In this document: in pieces, positions 14,928 to 24,303 of the stretch | Position numbering within the stretch: position 1 is the first letter of the stretch | How the letters are laid out: every line of letters begins with the position of its first letter | Source: a virus | Reading direction: 5' to 3' (one strand) | Virus record (IMG/VR): IMGVR_UViG_3300030106_004626 | Span: 1 to 61,116 of that record | Length of the DNA stretch: 61,116 nt | Made by a program: the position numbers and the translations under genes | Notes under the pieces: model-generated | The model's input: only the letters and a program-made list of their open reading frames with translations | What the model was told of the DNA's origin: nothing | Databases searched by the model: none

Positions 14928-16277
14928 ATGTCCGCAGATTTTGTGCTACCGCACACTTTTGAGACTGATGCCGCAGCCGCAGTTGACGCAGTGTTGACTG
15001 CTGAAGCTGGACGCATTGGTTCCGATATTCACAAGTCCACCCTCCACACCTCCCCGTGGATGGATCTTGTTAAGCAGTCCACCTTCCCTGAAGGGATGGG
15101 CTATCAACTGAGCACCCTCGTTTACGACCGCGCTCTTCCTCTCCAAGCCGAAGGAATCCACCTCCACGACACTATTGCTGGAGTTGGTGCAAATTTCCGC
15201 GCCATGGGAACCACCCATGGTTCTGCCGTCAACGGCATGTCCGCTGGTCAGCTCGACCAAGTTGGAGATGTTGCTAACAGCAAGTTCTACGGTTCTGGTG
15301 ACGCTTCCGGCGATGTCAACCTGATTGACTTCACTCGCGTTCAGAAGAGCTACAGCCTTGAGCGGGCCATCATCGAATCCCCTCGGATCAATGTCGAGGA
15401 ACTTCGTTATGCCGTCCACAGGACTGAGCAGCTTCGGGCTATCATGGACCTCCTCAAGGAAGCTACCCGCAACGTGTGGGAGAACCGCTACCGTGATGAG
15501 TATTCCAAGCTCTGCGACAACTTGGTTCTTTGTAAGACCGCTTCCTCCAGCACCACTACTGGTCAGGAAGGAACATTGGTTACTGCTGTTGATGTTGATG
15601 CTAGCGCCGATGATGGAACTTGCGACATCAACGCCAACATCTCCAACAAGATCCTTGACGATGTTTACTTCAAGCTCGTTCGGGCTGGTGCCGGAGCTAA
15701 CGCTTACGGTCGTGAAAACGGTCGCCCAGTGTTCTCTATCGTCCTCTCATCTGAGGCATCCTATCAGCTTATGACTGAGTCCGGCTTCCGCGATGATGTT
15801 CGTTACAACAACGCTAAGGTTTCTGACCTCATTGCTCCGCTCGGAGTTGAGAAGAGCTTCCGTGGTTTCTATCACTTGGTTGACGATCTCGCTCCTCGGT
15901 TTTCGTTCAACTCTTCCACTGATTTTCTGGAGCGGGTTGATCCTTACACTGTCAGCAACACAAGTGGTGCAGATGACAACAAAGTCATCGTCAACACCGC
16001 ATACGATACCGCTGATTTTGAAGCCGCCTTCGTTCTCGTTGACAACGTAATGGAGTCCCTTATTCCTGCTCCTGTGAGCAACGTAAGTGGGCTGACGTTC
16101 GACCCTGTCAACTACAAGGGCGAGTTTAAGTGGACAAACATTCCTGATGTTAGCCTCAACCCTGATGGCACCATCGGATTCTTCCGTGGTATCCTTGCTT
16201 CGGCTTCCAAGCCAATCAAGACTAACTTCGGTTACGTCATCATCTTCAAGCGCACGAGCACCACGCCCGCTGCGTAG
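14928..16277 (+). CDS. Major capsid protein
   Basis: 449 residues, directly after the scaffold gene and twin promoters, with unusually regular codon use of a highly expressed gene (many GCT, GTT, AAC and TCC codons). The sequence has the mixed alpha/beta look of podovirus HK97-fold capsid proteins, with features such as DDVRYNNAKVSDLIAPLG and a C-terminal beta-rich region. The start lies in an A/T-only leader without Shine-Dalgarno. A hairpin follows at 16292-16322. Confidence 0.8.
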   Translation: MSADFVLPHTFETDAAAAVDAVLTAEAGRIGSDIHKSTLHTSPWMDLVKQSTFPEGMGYQLSTLVYDRALPLQAEGIHLHDTIAGVGANFRAMGTTHGSAVNGMSAGQLDQVGDVANSKFYGSGDASGDVNLIDFTRVQKSYSLERAIIESPRINVEELRYAVHRTEQLRAIMDLLKEATRNVWENRYRDEYSKLCDNLVLCKTASSSTTTGQEGTLVTAVDVDASADDGTCDINANISNKILDDVYFKLVRAGAGANAYGRENGRPVFSIVLSSEASYQLMTESGFRDDVRYNNAKVSDLIAPLGVEKSFRGFYHLVDDLAPRFSFNSSTDFLERVDPYTVSNTSGADDNKVIVNTAYDTADFEAAFVLVDNVMESLIPAPVSNVSGLTFDPVNYKGEFKWTNIPDVSLNPDGTIGFFRGILASASKPIKTNFGYVIIFKRTSTTPAA

Positions 16278-16291
16278 GTTTCATAGCTAGT

Positions 16292-16322
16292 GGGGGCGGC
16301 GGTTTATAATCCCGTCGCCCCC
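16292..16322. other. GC-rich hairpin after the capsid gene
   Basis: GGGGGCGGCGG (16292-16302) pairs with CCGTCGCCCCC (16312-16322) through one G-U pair. No T run follows, so it probably stabilises or partially terminates the capsid mRNA and is not a full terminator. Confidence 0.75.
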
Positions 16323-16341
16323 GCATAACCAACTACATATT

Positions 16342-16929
16342 ATGCCTACTCTTGATGATTTATCCACCTTGCCTACTATGGGCAACCCCAGCCCGCGTAT
16401 CGCTTCCGATGACCTTTTAGTTTTGCAAGATGCTGATGGAGCCGGTGGAAGTAGAGTTAAACAAGTTCCCGCTGGTGTTATTGCCAAGGGGTTCACCGAC
16501 GCTTATGTTGTTAATTTTAATAACTCAGAGCTTGTAGCACAAACTGGAGCCAATACAGATGAGTCAATAACTCTTTTTACTACCCCCGCAAATGCGGCGG
16601 TAACTAGAGTTAGAGTCGTGGTTACCAAACCGTTTGTTGGGCTTACTGCTTGTAACATTAATGTTGGGGATGCTGATGGCGCTGACCATTTTATCGCCGC
16701 CACATCAGTTTTGGATGAGCTAGTTGTTGAAAACACAGGTGTTCGACTTGATACCAAACAAGAAATTGAGTTCAATACTTCTAGTAAGACGTTCAAAATT
16801 AACTTTGACCCTGCTAGTAACGGAGAAGATATGGCTGATCTTACCGCAGGACAACTGATTGTTCTTGTTGAGATTGTTGATGCTGCCGACTACGCAAATC
16901 TTGCTTCTCTAATTGAAGCGACAACTTAA
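16342..16929 (+). CDS. Probable virion protein (head decoration-like)
   Basis: 195 residues, beta-rich, Asp/Thr/Val-rich, without membrane segments. It lies between the capsid gene and a strong terminator, where decoration or stabilising proteins are often encoded. The first 60 residues contain a segment (SDDLLVLQDADGAGGSRVK) like the N-terminus of trimeric virion proteins. Not assigned to a family. Confidence 0.6.
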   Translation: MPTLDDLSTLPTMGNPSPRIASDDLLVLQDADGAGGSRVKQVPAGVIAKGFTDAYVVNFNNSELVAQTGANTDESITLFTTPANAAVTRVRVVVTKPFVGLTACNINVGDADGADHFIAATSVLDELVVENTGVRLDTKQEIEFNTSSKTFKINFDPASNGEDMADLTAGQLIVLVEIVDAADYANLASLIEATT

Positions 16930-16951
16930 TTCCACCCGCAATCCTAACCCT

Positions 16952-16995
16952 AAATCCCGAACCCCTGAGTAACCCTTCGGGGTTCGGGATTTTCT
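16952..16995 (+). terminator. Strong rho-independent terminator
   Basis: AAATCCCGAACCCC (16952-16965) and GGGGTTCGGGATTT (16979-16992) form a perfect 14-bp stem followed by T residues. It closes the capsid transcription unit before 17006-18694. Confidence 0.9.
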
Positions 16996-17005
16996 CTTTA
17001 CGATT

Positions 17006-18694
17006 ATGTCTGAACACACATCTACAAGAAACCGCACCAAAAGAGGAAGAAGAGGATATAGGGCGCAGGTAGCCGCCGCGAAACCTAAAAAGCCTAAATT
17101 TAATGTTTCGGTGGGTGCGGAAACGGAGCCGTTAGCTCCGGTCCCTACTGCTCCGGTCCCTACTGCTCCGGTCCCTACTGCTCCGGCAGCAGCAGAGCCA
17201 GCGCCAGATCCTGTAGCCACGCTACCCAACGCTTCTTTTTCTAAAGGTGGCATCCCTTTGCTTCCCGCAGACGCGCCTGACTCACTTAACACCCCACCTT
17301 CCGAACCCGAGCCAGCCCAGCCCAAAGGCCCTGTTTCTCTTGCGGGCGGGCTTGCTGTTGGCAGTGGTGCCCCCAATGTAGACATGGGAAAACTGGCCGA
17401 GTCTCGCGATGGTATCCCGTATAGTTTTGAGGAGACTGAGCAAGATCCTGTTACGGTTAAGTTCCCTGTGACGCAAGATCAGTTTGATGCGCTCTCTACT
17501 CGCCAGCAAATGCAGGCAGAGCAGAAATTAAACCAGACGGGCGTGGATCTGAGCAAAATGCTTCTGCCTACTCAGGCTGATGTAAACTTGTATCAGAGTC
17601 GTGAAGGCAGACTTCTGGAAGGTGGCGCACCAGAACCAACATTTGAAATCGAGGCCGACCCTCGTAATTACGTTGACTCCAGACGCCCTAACGAAGGCCG
17701 CTGGATCGACCCACAGACTGGAGATCAGTATAATGTCACGGAAGCCTACGGCAGACTGCTCCGGCAACGTATGCCCCAGCTTGTTCGTCCTGAAGTAATG
17801 GACCGCATGATGGCCATGGGCATGGCTCCTGAATTCATGAAATCAAAAGGCGATGAAGGCCCAGACCGCGATAAGTCTCAAGAGTTTAGGGAGCGGATGG
17901 CCAAGCAGAGGCGGGTTGAAGAATTTCCTCCCGCCGAAGGCTTTAACCGCGATAAGGCTCTTGCCGAAGCCAATGAAAGAGCTGCTGAACAAACTAGGGG
18001 CCAGCAACGTGATGCTGGCCAGACGGTGGAAAGGGAAGGTCAGCGCGATCTTCCGGGTAAAATCAAACGTGAAGAACCCTACTTTGGGCGAAGCAGTGAC
18101 CCAGAAAATCGTCCTAGTCCCGAAGAGATTGCGGCTGCTGGGCCTGAGTATACCAGAAGACAGGAAGAGCAGGAGTTTTTAGCCGCTCCTCTCCCTGATG
18201 TTTCGGATACCGTGCAACGAGAGTTAGCGCGTAGAAGTGCCCCGACCGACGCCGATGCTTTTCCTTTAGAAGCAACTATGCCGAATTATTCGGGTATGTT
18301 TTCAGCAGCAGTAGAAGACCTCCCCGACGCAATGGATGTTAGTTCTGACCTTAACCGGCCTGAAGCACAAGGAACCGCTCCTGAAGTAGACATCCCCATG
18401 GATGACGACGGCGAACCTGACGAAGGGTTTAATGTTGAGATGGACTCTGACGACGTATCTTCGTTTAGAGACGCCGTAGAGGCGAATTTTGCACAACCCA
18501 GAGTAACTCCTGAATTGTCTGACGCGGATCTTGGTCCCTTTATCGAGGCCATCTTTGGCGAAGGGACGGAAGCTACTGACGAAATTGTTGCTCAAGTGCG
18601 CGAGATACTTAGCGAAGAAAGCTACCGAGGAATGACTCCTGCACAGGTCCGTGCCGAAGTTCGCCGCCGCGCTAATGCGTCTACAGATCGATAG
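17006..18694 (+). CDS. Large disordered, Pro/Glu-rich virion-associated protein
   Basis: 562 residues, low complexity and mostly disordered. The N-terminus is very basic (RNRTKRGRRGYR) and is followed by APVPT repeats. The middle is rich in Arg/Glu/Gln, and the C-terminus has a short acidic helical domain (about residues 500-560). No enzyme motif. Location suggests a head or neck protein. The start has no Shine-Dalgarno. Confidence 0.6.
   Translation: MSEHTSTRNRTKRGRRGYRAQVAAAKPKKPKFNVSVGAETEPLAPVPTAPVPTAPVPTAPAAAEPAPDPVATLPNASFSKGGIPLLPADAPDSLNTPPSEPEPAQPKGPVSLAGGLAVGSGAPNVDMGKLAESRDGIPYSFEETEQDPVTVKFPVTQDQFDALSTRQQMQAEQKLNQTGVDLSKMLLPTQADVNLYQSREGRLLEGGAPEPTFEIEADPRNYVDSRRPNEGRWIDPQTGDQYNVTEAYGRLLRQRMPQLVRPEVMDRMMAMGMAPEFMKSKGDEGPDRDKSQEFRERMAKQRRVEEFPPAEGFNRDKALAEANERAAEQTRGQQRDAGQTVEREGQRDLPGKIKREEPYFGRSSDPENRPSPEEIAAAGPEYTRRQEEQEFLAAPLPDVSDTVQRELARRSAPTDADAFPLEATMPNYSGMFSAAVEDLPDAMDVSSDLNRPEAQGTAPEVDIPMDDDGEPDEGFNVEMDSDDVSSFRDAVEANFAQPRVTPELSDADLGPFIEAIFGEGTEATDEIVAQVREILSEESYRGMTPAQVRAEVRRRANASTDR
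17136..17181 (+). repeat. 15-bp tandem repeat within gene 17006-18694
   Basis: GCTCCGGTCCCTACT is repeated three times and encodes APVPT three times. It is in frame, so copy number changes only the length of a disordered linker. Confidence 0.9.
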
Positions 18695-18698
18695 TCAT

Positions 18699-19082
18699 AT
18701 GTATACCGACGACAACAAAAAAGGAGACATGGTCCCTGTAGATTCCCCTGATGCTAAGGGGATGTCCCCTGACAAGCATGAAGGGCACAAGATGGGCGAC
18801 GACCACAAAATGATCATGCACCAGCTAACCAACTTGAAGCAGAATGCTGAAGAGTTACTGGATCATTTGTCTCATTGCTCTACCAACCATATGGAAGAGG
18901 GATGGATTAAAAAAAAGATCACTTTGGCAACGGATTATCTCGATTCAGCACGAGACTACGTGATGAGCGGGCACGAGAAAGATCACGGCGAAAAGCCCGC
19001 CGAAGAGCACCATGACGAGAAAGAACACGATGACGGCAGTGGATTTATGGTAATGATTGAGAAGCGCCTGTCTCAGCGGTAG
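18699..19082 (+). CDS. Small virion-associated protein of aquatic-phage type
   Basis: 127 residues from the ATG at 18699, five bases after the previous stop; an upstream in-frame start lies inside the previous gene. The N-terminus is His/Asp/Met-rich. The centre contains EEGWIKKKITLATDYLDSARDYV, a helical motif common in short proteins of marine phages. The C-terminus is again His/Glu/Asp-rich and may bind metal. Function unknown. Confidence 0.6.
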   Translation: MYTDDNKKGDMVPVDSPDAKGMSPDKHEGHKMGDDHKMIMHQLTNLKQNAEELLDHLSHCSTNHMEEGWIKKKITLATDYLDSARDYVMSGHEKDHGEKPAEEHHDEKEHDDGSGFMVMIEKRLSQR

Positions 19083-19084
19083 CC

Positions 19085-19112
19085 TTGCACCTTAATTAGA
19101 AATCTGTAAACT
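19085..19112 (+). promoter_or_regulatory. Promoter for gene 19123-19557
   Basis: TTGCAC (19085-19090), 16-nt spacer, TAAACT (19107-19112), then 10 nt to ATG at 19123. The transcript would have only a 4-nt leader. Confidence 0.5.
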
Positions 19113-19122
19113 TCTTTAACGT

Positions 19123-19557
19123 ATGGCAGCTAAAACGATAGCCCACACAGTCCAGCTAGCTGTTGGCGACATTTCCCTTAATTTTTCTGATTCAATCACT
19201 TCAGGGGACACGGCCACCAGTTTTTCTGTTCAATCACAAGTCATTGCTGATTCTACCACAACAAGCACAGGCTTGGTTACTGGAGAAGTAGATACGAGTA
19301 ACTGTAACGCAATGATTTTAATTCGTAACGACGAAGCGGTTCAAACAGGTTCTAATGACTATTACAAAAACTTAAATGTTTCTTTAGACGGCGGGAGTAA
19401 CTTTCATTTGATCGTTAAACCTCAAACCACAGTTCTTTTTTCAATTGGATCAAAAAACGGGGGGTTTGGTAATTTAAGCAACGTAAGGGTCCGTAGTGGG
19501 GGCAATAACGAGAGCGTAGAGTTTCGCTATCTCCTTGTTCAAACTGAAGCATCATAA
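19123..19557 (+). CDS. Hypothetical virion protein
   Basis: 144 residues, beta-rich (Ser/Thr/Val/Asn), no signal peptide, preceding the adhesin gene. Likely a fibre or baseplate accessory. No recognised family. Confidence 0.55.
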   Translation: MAAKTIAHTVQLAVGDISLNFSDSITSGDTATSFSVQSQVIADSTTTSTGLVTGEVDTSNCNAMILIRNDEAVQTGSNDYYKNLNVSLDGGSNFHLIVKPQTTVLFSIGSKNGGFGNLSNVRVRSGGNNESVEFRYLLVQTEAS

Positions 19558-19569
19558 CAACCAACAATC

Positions 19570-19830
19570 ATGGCAACCAATAACATCGAAAAACAATCCT
19601 TCGGGCAGGCCGGAGCGACTTTTGAATCTGGGACTACTGCTGTAACAGGTGAGTTCTGTGCTATCTTCTTTTTAGAAGACACAGTGTTTACCTCGCTTAC
19701 ATGGCCAGAACTAGACGGTGACACCGTAGCGTCAAGTTCTGTCACCTTCCCCGCAGGTTCTTCTATCTTCGGCCAGATCACCGCTTTCCAACTGTCTAGC
19801 GGAAAAGTGCTAGCTTACAAAGCTGTTTAA
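19570..19830 (+). CDS. Small hypothetical virion protein
   Basis: 86 residues, beta-rich, with VFTSLTWPELDGDTVASSSVTFPAGSSIFG, a pattern seen in small beta-sandwich phage structural proteins. Its stop TAA overlaps the ATG of the adhesin gene (TAATG), so the two are translationally coupled. Confidence 0.55.
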   Translation: MATNNIEKQSFGQAGATFESGTTAVTGEFCAIFFLEDTVFTSLTWPELDGDTVASSSVTFPAGSSIFGQITAFQLSSGKVLAYKAV

Positions 19831-22800
19831 TGCGCTTAGGATTGATAAATAGCCAGAGCGGAAGCAAAAGCCTTCGCAAATTCCTAACTCGTTCTTCCAT
19901 GAAGTTCGACGGGACGGACGATGTAATCACCACTAGCGCCGACAGCACGCTGGCCACGAAGACCTACAGCTTCTGGGCAAAGAGCACGGATACTGGTGGC
20001 AATGTAATCTTTGACCACGGTGGTGCGTTTAGCGGAGCGTTACAGTTTCATTACGGCAACAGTCACATTTTATGGATGAATGGCGGGTATGTCTTTTGGC
20101 CTAAAACACCAGAATCATCTGACGGCAACTGGCACCACCATTTGTTTGTAGTAAATACCGTTTATGCCAATTCCAAATGGTATCAAGATGGGGTGCTTCA
20201 AGCACAGACGTCTAACTCTGCACACGGTGCGTCATCTACATCTTACTCCACCGGCATCAGAATAGGGCGCGGCGGAAGTGCTTACTTTGACGGCTCCCTA
20301 GATGAGTTTGCCATATTTAATGGGGACCAATCAGCACTAGCCGACGAACTATACAACAACGGACGCCCGACAAACCTCAGCAGTTACTCCACGCTTGACC
20401 ACTGGTTCCGCATGGGTGAAGGCAAGCTGGGGTCTAAGAGTGACGGGGAGAGCAACCTTCTGTTTGACCAAGGACCGAATGGTGGAGTCGGAAGCGAGCT
20501 AATAACCAACGGAGATTTCTCAAGCTCATCTGGTTGGACTCTTGACAGCAACGCGAGCGTCAGTGGCGGCAAGCTAGTTCTCGCAAGCTCAAGTGGTATT
20601 TCGTATCAAACACTCGACCTAGATGACGGCGCGGCGTATGAAGTTACATTTACTATTGAAAACCTTACGTCAGGAACCGTAAAGCCATACCTGAACGGAA
20701 CTAATGGCACGGTGCGGAACGCTAATGGCACCTATAAAGAAATAGTTCTGGCAGGTTCATCTAACACGCTCGTTGGAATCAATCCTTCGGGCACCATGCA
20801 CATTGATAACTTCTCGGTTAAGAAGCTAACCAACGTGGGCACCATCAATGGCGCTCGGATTCAAGCGGACGGGGGAAGTGAATTAATTGTTAATGGCACG
20901 TTTGATTCAAATGTTACGAGCTGGCCTGCAAGTTCGTCAGGGACAGTAACGTGGAGCAACGGCACAGCTATTACTGGCGCAGTAGGGACAGATGACCGAG
21001 GAGGGATGTCTCAAACATTTACTACGGTCAATGGAGCAACGTATCAGTTGACCTTTGATGTCATTTCCAGAACATCAACAAAGTGGGAAGTTTACCGCCA
21101 AAGCTCAGGTGGTCCGGGAACAATTATTGAGGGGACTGATTTAGGTTCGCATTCAACCTTTTTTACTGCTGCTGCAACAAGCACGGAGCTTGCGTTCTAC
21201 GCAAAGCAAGCAGGAACAAGTGATGGCACCGTTGCTTGGGATAACATCTCCGTCAAAGAGGTCACCGAAAGCGTCCCCAAGCAGACCCAGAATCTGCCCA
21301 GCGGAGCGAGCAAGAAGAGCCTGTCTTTTGATGGGACGGACGATTTCGCAACGATTCCGTATCAACTTCCTACAACTACCTTTACTGTTAGCCAGTGGAT
21401 AAGGATTAACGAAGATAGCCTGACGAGCGCAGCAGTTTACATCTGGGATTCAAGAGACGCTTCCTACACCAACGCTAACATTTTTTTGCCCGTTAAACAT
21501 TCGGCAACGGAATACAAGTTGCGGTGGTGGAACTCGGGTACTTACCGCATCAACGATTCCACAATCTATCCCATTGGTGTCTGGCAGCACGTTGTCTTAG
21601 TAAAAGATGGGACTACGGGGACTATGTATGTTGATGGGGTCAAACTAACCGAAGGACTATCTTTTAGTAACACGACTAATGGCGCAGCGATAACTGTGGG
21701 GCGGCGGTATGCTGCTACTTTTCAGTATGCGGAAGTAGACATCGATGAGTTTGCCGTTTGGGACACCGCATTGGATGGTGACGCCGTGAAGGCCCTCTAC
21801 AACGCAGGGTTACCCACGCCTGTAATCACAAATACTGGGGCTTACGACATCTACAGGGACAACCTCAAGGCGTATTACAAGATGGGGGACGCATCGGACC
21901 CAGCGGCTGACGGGACGAGTAACCTGCTGTTTGACCAAACGAGTCCGGGAGTGGGTCCAGAAGTGGTGACCAATGGAGACTTTTCAGATAATTCTGTCCC
22001 TGACACGTATGACGGTTCGTCGGCGGTAAATTTAGTGGGATGGACGAGCGGAGGAGCAACTTTCACCGCCGATGCTCATTTTGTAATTACTGACGGCAAG
22101 TGCAGATTGATTTCTGATGGAACGAACACCGTTATCAATTCAGGAACGACCGTTGCAGGAAGAACGTATCAGTATTCAATCGACTTATTAGATGTCACTT
22201 CTGGGGGACTAACGCTCATTGGTGGTGGTGTTGTGCTTGAATCAAACGCAACCTCACCGGGTACTTACACTGGCTTCTATACCGCAGCATCTGCTACTAG
22301 CGCGATATCAATTAATCGGCAATCAGGCGTTACAGATTTTACTTTTGACAACGTCAGCGTCAAAGAGGTCAACGGAAACACCGGCACCATATCGGGAGCC
22401 ACAATCCAGACAGAGGCACCCAAGGCTATCTATGCGCTTGCCCCAGTTGACAACACAAAGAGCCTGAACTTTGACGGGACGAATGACCACTTGGTTACTC
22501 AGGTGGACGCAACAGCTCAACCGAACAACGAGAGCAGATATTATAGCTTCTGGTGTAAGGCGTCACTAACTGGGGCCACAGCAAGACAGGCAATATTTTC
22601 ACACGGAGGATTTCAAGTCGGAGCCTTTTATTTCAATTATAGCTCAAGCCGCCCACTACTTTATATGGCTCCATCGGTTTATCAATTTTGGGCAGACACC
22701 CCTACGGGCGCACAAGATGACGGCAACTGGCACCACTGGGTGGTAAAAATAAAATACAACGATATCACAGGATGCGAATTGTGGTGTGACGGAGTAAAAC

Positions 22801-23972
22801 AAACAAAATCGGATGTTGTAAATTCTGGTTCAATGAACACTTACAGTTCAGGGATAATATTTGGCGGAGAACCGGGTGGTTCCAAACGACTAGAAGGTTC
22901 CCTTGACGAATTCTCCATCCATGAGGATCTAACAGAAGAGGGAATTCGGGCGCTTTTCAATCGCGGACGCCCCATAGACATCTCTAAGTCTCAAGGAGCA
23001 TACGACCTGAGTGACAACGCGCTGCACTGGTGGCGCATGGGGGACGCGACAAGTCCTTCCGCTGATGGCACCAACGATATTATATTTCAAGGGTTCTCAC
23101 AAACAGATGACGAGCTAATCATCAACGGTGACTTTTCTTCTGGGGATTCAGACTGGACCAAGGGAACTGGGTGGACCATCGCTAATGGCGTTGCTAGCTG
23201 TGATGGCACTAACGGCAGCGAAAGCACAATAAAGACGGAATTAGTAGTCCCCAATGGTCAAAACAATGTGCTCTACGGCAAGACCTTTCAGCTTCAGTTT
23301 GACATACTAAATTATAGCGCGGGCACTTTAGCTGCTACCCTAGAAGGAACGGGTGGACTTGAACTTTCAGGACTTAACTCTGATGGCAGCTATACCGCGT
23401 TCTGCACTACAACGAGCACCAATCCACGGCTAAATTTTAATGCCAGCGCTGGGTTTGTTGGCTCAATTGACAACGTGTCTCTTAAGCAGCTCCGTGGGCA
23501 ATACATCGGTCCAGAGCTGGTGAAGGCAGACGCATACGCTTCAGGCAGTTGGCAAGGAAGCAATACAGCAGAATTCGGCAGTAATTTTGCAAAGTTTACG
23601 AGACCTTCGTCTGGGGGAAGCACTAACGCCGCAACCAGTTATCTAGGAGGAGCAAACACAAGCATTACCTCTGCTGCCCTTACAATAGGAGCCACTTATA
23701 AAATATCCGTCGATGTTGAAACAGATGACTCTGACGTTGCCGTAAGAGTCTATGATGGGTCAGCATACACAGTAGCAACCAGTGGAAACGGAACAAAGGT
23801 TTTATACTTTGTGCCAACTCACGCCACTAACCCTATCCTTCGCACGACTAGCGCGTTAGACGCTACAAAGTTCATTAAATTTTCAAACATCTCACTCAAA
23901 GAAGTCGGAGGCGCAGCAGTAATGACCAATATGGACAGCGCCAGCGACATACAAACAGATACCCCTTATTAA
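19830..23972 (+). CDS. Giant LamG/concanavalin-like adhesin (tail fibre)
   Basis: 1380 residues with at least three repeats of a LamG/concanavalin-A-like module that begin with the signature FDGTDD or FDGTND (near residues 27, 497 and 878) and continue through SFWAK or SQWIRI, NWHHHLFV or WQHVVLV and DEFAIF or DEFAVW. Between them lie carbohydrate-binding-like modules starting with (E)LI.NGDFSS..GW (about residues 225, 350, 715 and 1095). Such proteins bind host surface glycans. The alternation suggests module duplication and exchange. There is no trimerisation domain that I recognise. Confidence 0.75.
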   Translation: MRLGLINSQSGSKSLRKFLTRSSMKFDGTDDVITTSADSTLATKTYSFWAKSTDTGGNVIFDHGGAFSGALQFHYGNSHILWMNGGYVFWPKTPESSDGNWHHHLFVVNTVYANSKWYQDGVLQAQTSNSAHGASSTSYSTGIRIGRGGSAYFDGSLDEFAIFNGDQSALADELYNNGRPTNLSSYSTLDHWFRMGEGKLGSKSDGESNLLFDQGPNGGVGSELITNGDFSSSSGWTLDSNASVSGGKLVLASSSGISYQTLDLDDGAAYEVTFTIENLTSGTVKPYLNGTNGTVRNANGTYKEIVLAGSSNTLVGINPSGTMHIDNFSVKKLTNVGTINGARIQADGGSELIVNGTFDSNVTSWPASSSGTVTWSNGTAITGAVGTDDRGGMSQTFTTVNGATYQLTFDVISRTSTKWEVYRQSSGGPGTIIEGTDLGSHSTFFTAAATSTELAFYAKQAGTSDGTVAWDNISVKEVTESVPKQTQNLPSGASKKSLSFDGTDDFATIPYQLPTTTFTVSQWIRINEDSLTSAAVYIWDSRDASYTNANIFLPVKHSATEYKLRWWNSGTYRINDSTIYPIGVWQHVVLVKDGTTGTMYVDGVKLTEGLSFSNTTNGAAITVGRRYAATFQYAEVDIDEFAVWDTALDGDAVKALYNAGLPTPVITNTGAYDIYRDNLKAYYKMGDASDPAADGTSNLLFDQTSPGVGPEVVTNGDFSDNSVPDTYDGSSAVNLVGWTSGGATFTADAHFVITDGKCRLISDGTNTVINSGTTVAGRTYQYSIDLLDVTSGGLTLIGGGVVLESNATSPGTYTGFYTAASATSAISINRQSGVTDFTFDNVSVKEVNGNTGTISGATIQTEAPKAIYALAPVDNTKSLNFDGTNDHLVTQVDATAQPNNESRYYSFWCKASLTGATARQAIFSHGGFQVGAFYFNYSSSRPLLYMAPSVYQFWADTPTGAQDDGNWHHWVVKIKYNDITGCELWCDGVKQTKSDVVNSGSMNTYSSGIIFGGEPGGSKRLEGSLDEFSIHEDLTEEGIRALFNRGRPIDISKSQGAYDLSDNALHWWRMGDATSPSADGTNDIIFQGFSQTDDELIINGDFSSGDSDWTKGTGWTIANGVASCDGTNGSESTIKTELVVPNGQNNVLYGKTFQLQFDILNYSAGTLAATLEGTGGLELSGLNSDGSYTAFCTTTSTNPRLNFNASAGFVGSIDNVSLKQLRGQYIGPELVKADAYASGSWQGSNTAEFGSNFAKFTRPSSGGSTNAATSYLGGANTSITSAALTIGATYKISVDVETDDSDVAVRVYDGSAYTVATSGNGTKVLYFVPTHATNPILRTTSALDATKFIKFSNISLKEVGGAAVMTNMDSASDIQTDTPY

Positions 23973-23977
23973 TAACC

Positions 23978-24295
23978 ATGAGTTACGAAAATAGAAAATG
24001 GGTTATAATGACCTTAGCAGATATCAACGCCGGAGACATTACCGAAGAACAGGTAGTCATCGACGAAGAAGGAGAGGAGACTACGGAGCAAGTGGTGGTC
24101 GGCAATACGTTTATTGATGCCGCCATTGAATCCTCCAAGGCTACCCTCCGTCTATCGGTAGATGGAACCAAGACCATCCTCAAGTGGGACAACGAGACAC
24201 CTGAGCCTTTTGAAGGCATGGACACCTACACCCACGCAGAGATTCTCGCGGAGCTTGCAGGACCAGACTGGACTTCTCAGGTAGACACCCCGTAA
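23978..24295 (+). CDS. Hypothetical acidic protein after the adhesin
   Basis: 105 residues, very acidic centre (EEQVVIDEEGEETTEQVV). It could be a small fibre-assembly factor, as tail-fibre genes are often followed by one, but no family is recognised. A second in-frame ATG at 24008 is also possible. Confidence 0.5.
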   Translation: MSYENRKWVIMTLADINAGDITEEQVVIDEEGEETTEQVVVGNTFIDAAIESSKATLRLSVDGTKTILKWDNETPEPFEGMDTYTHAEILAELAGPDWTSQVDTP

Positions 24296-24303
24296 CCTGA
24301 ACC

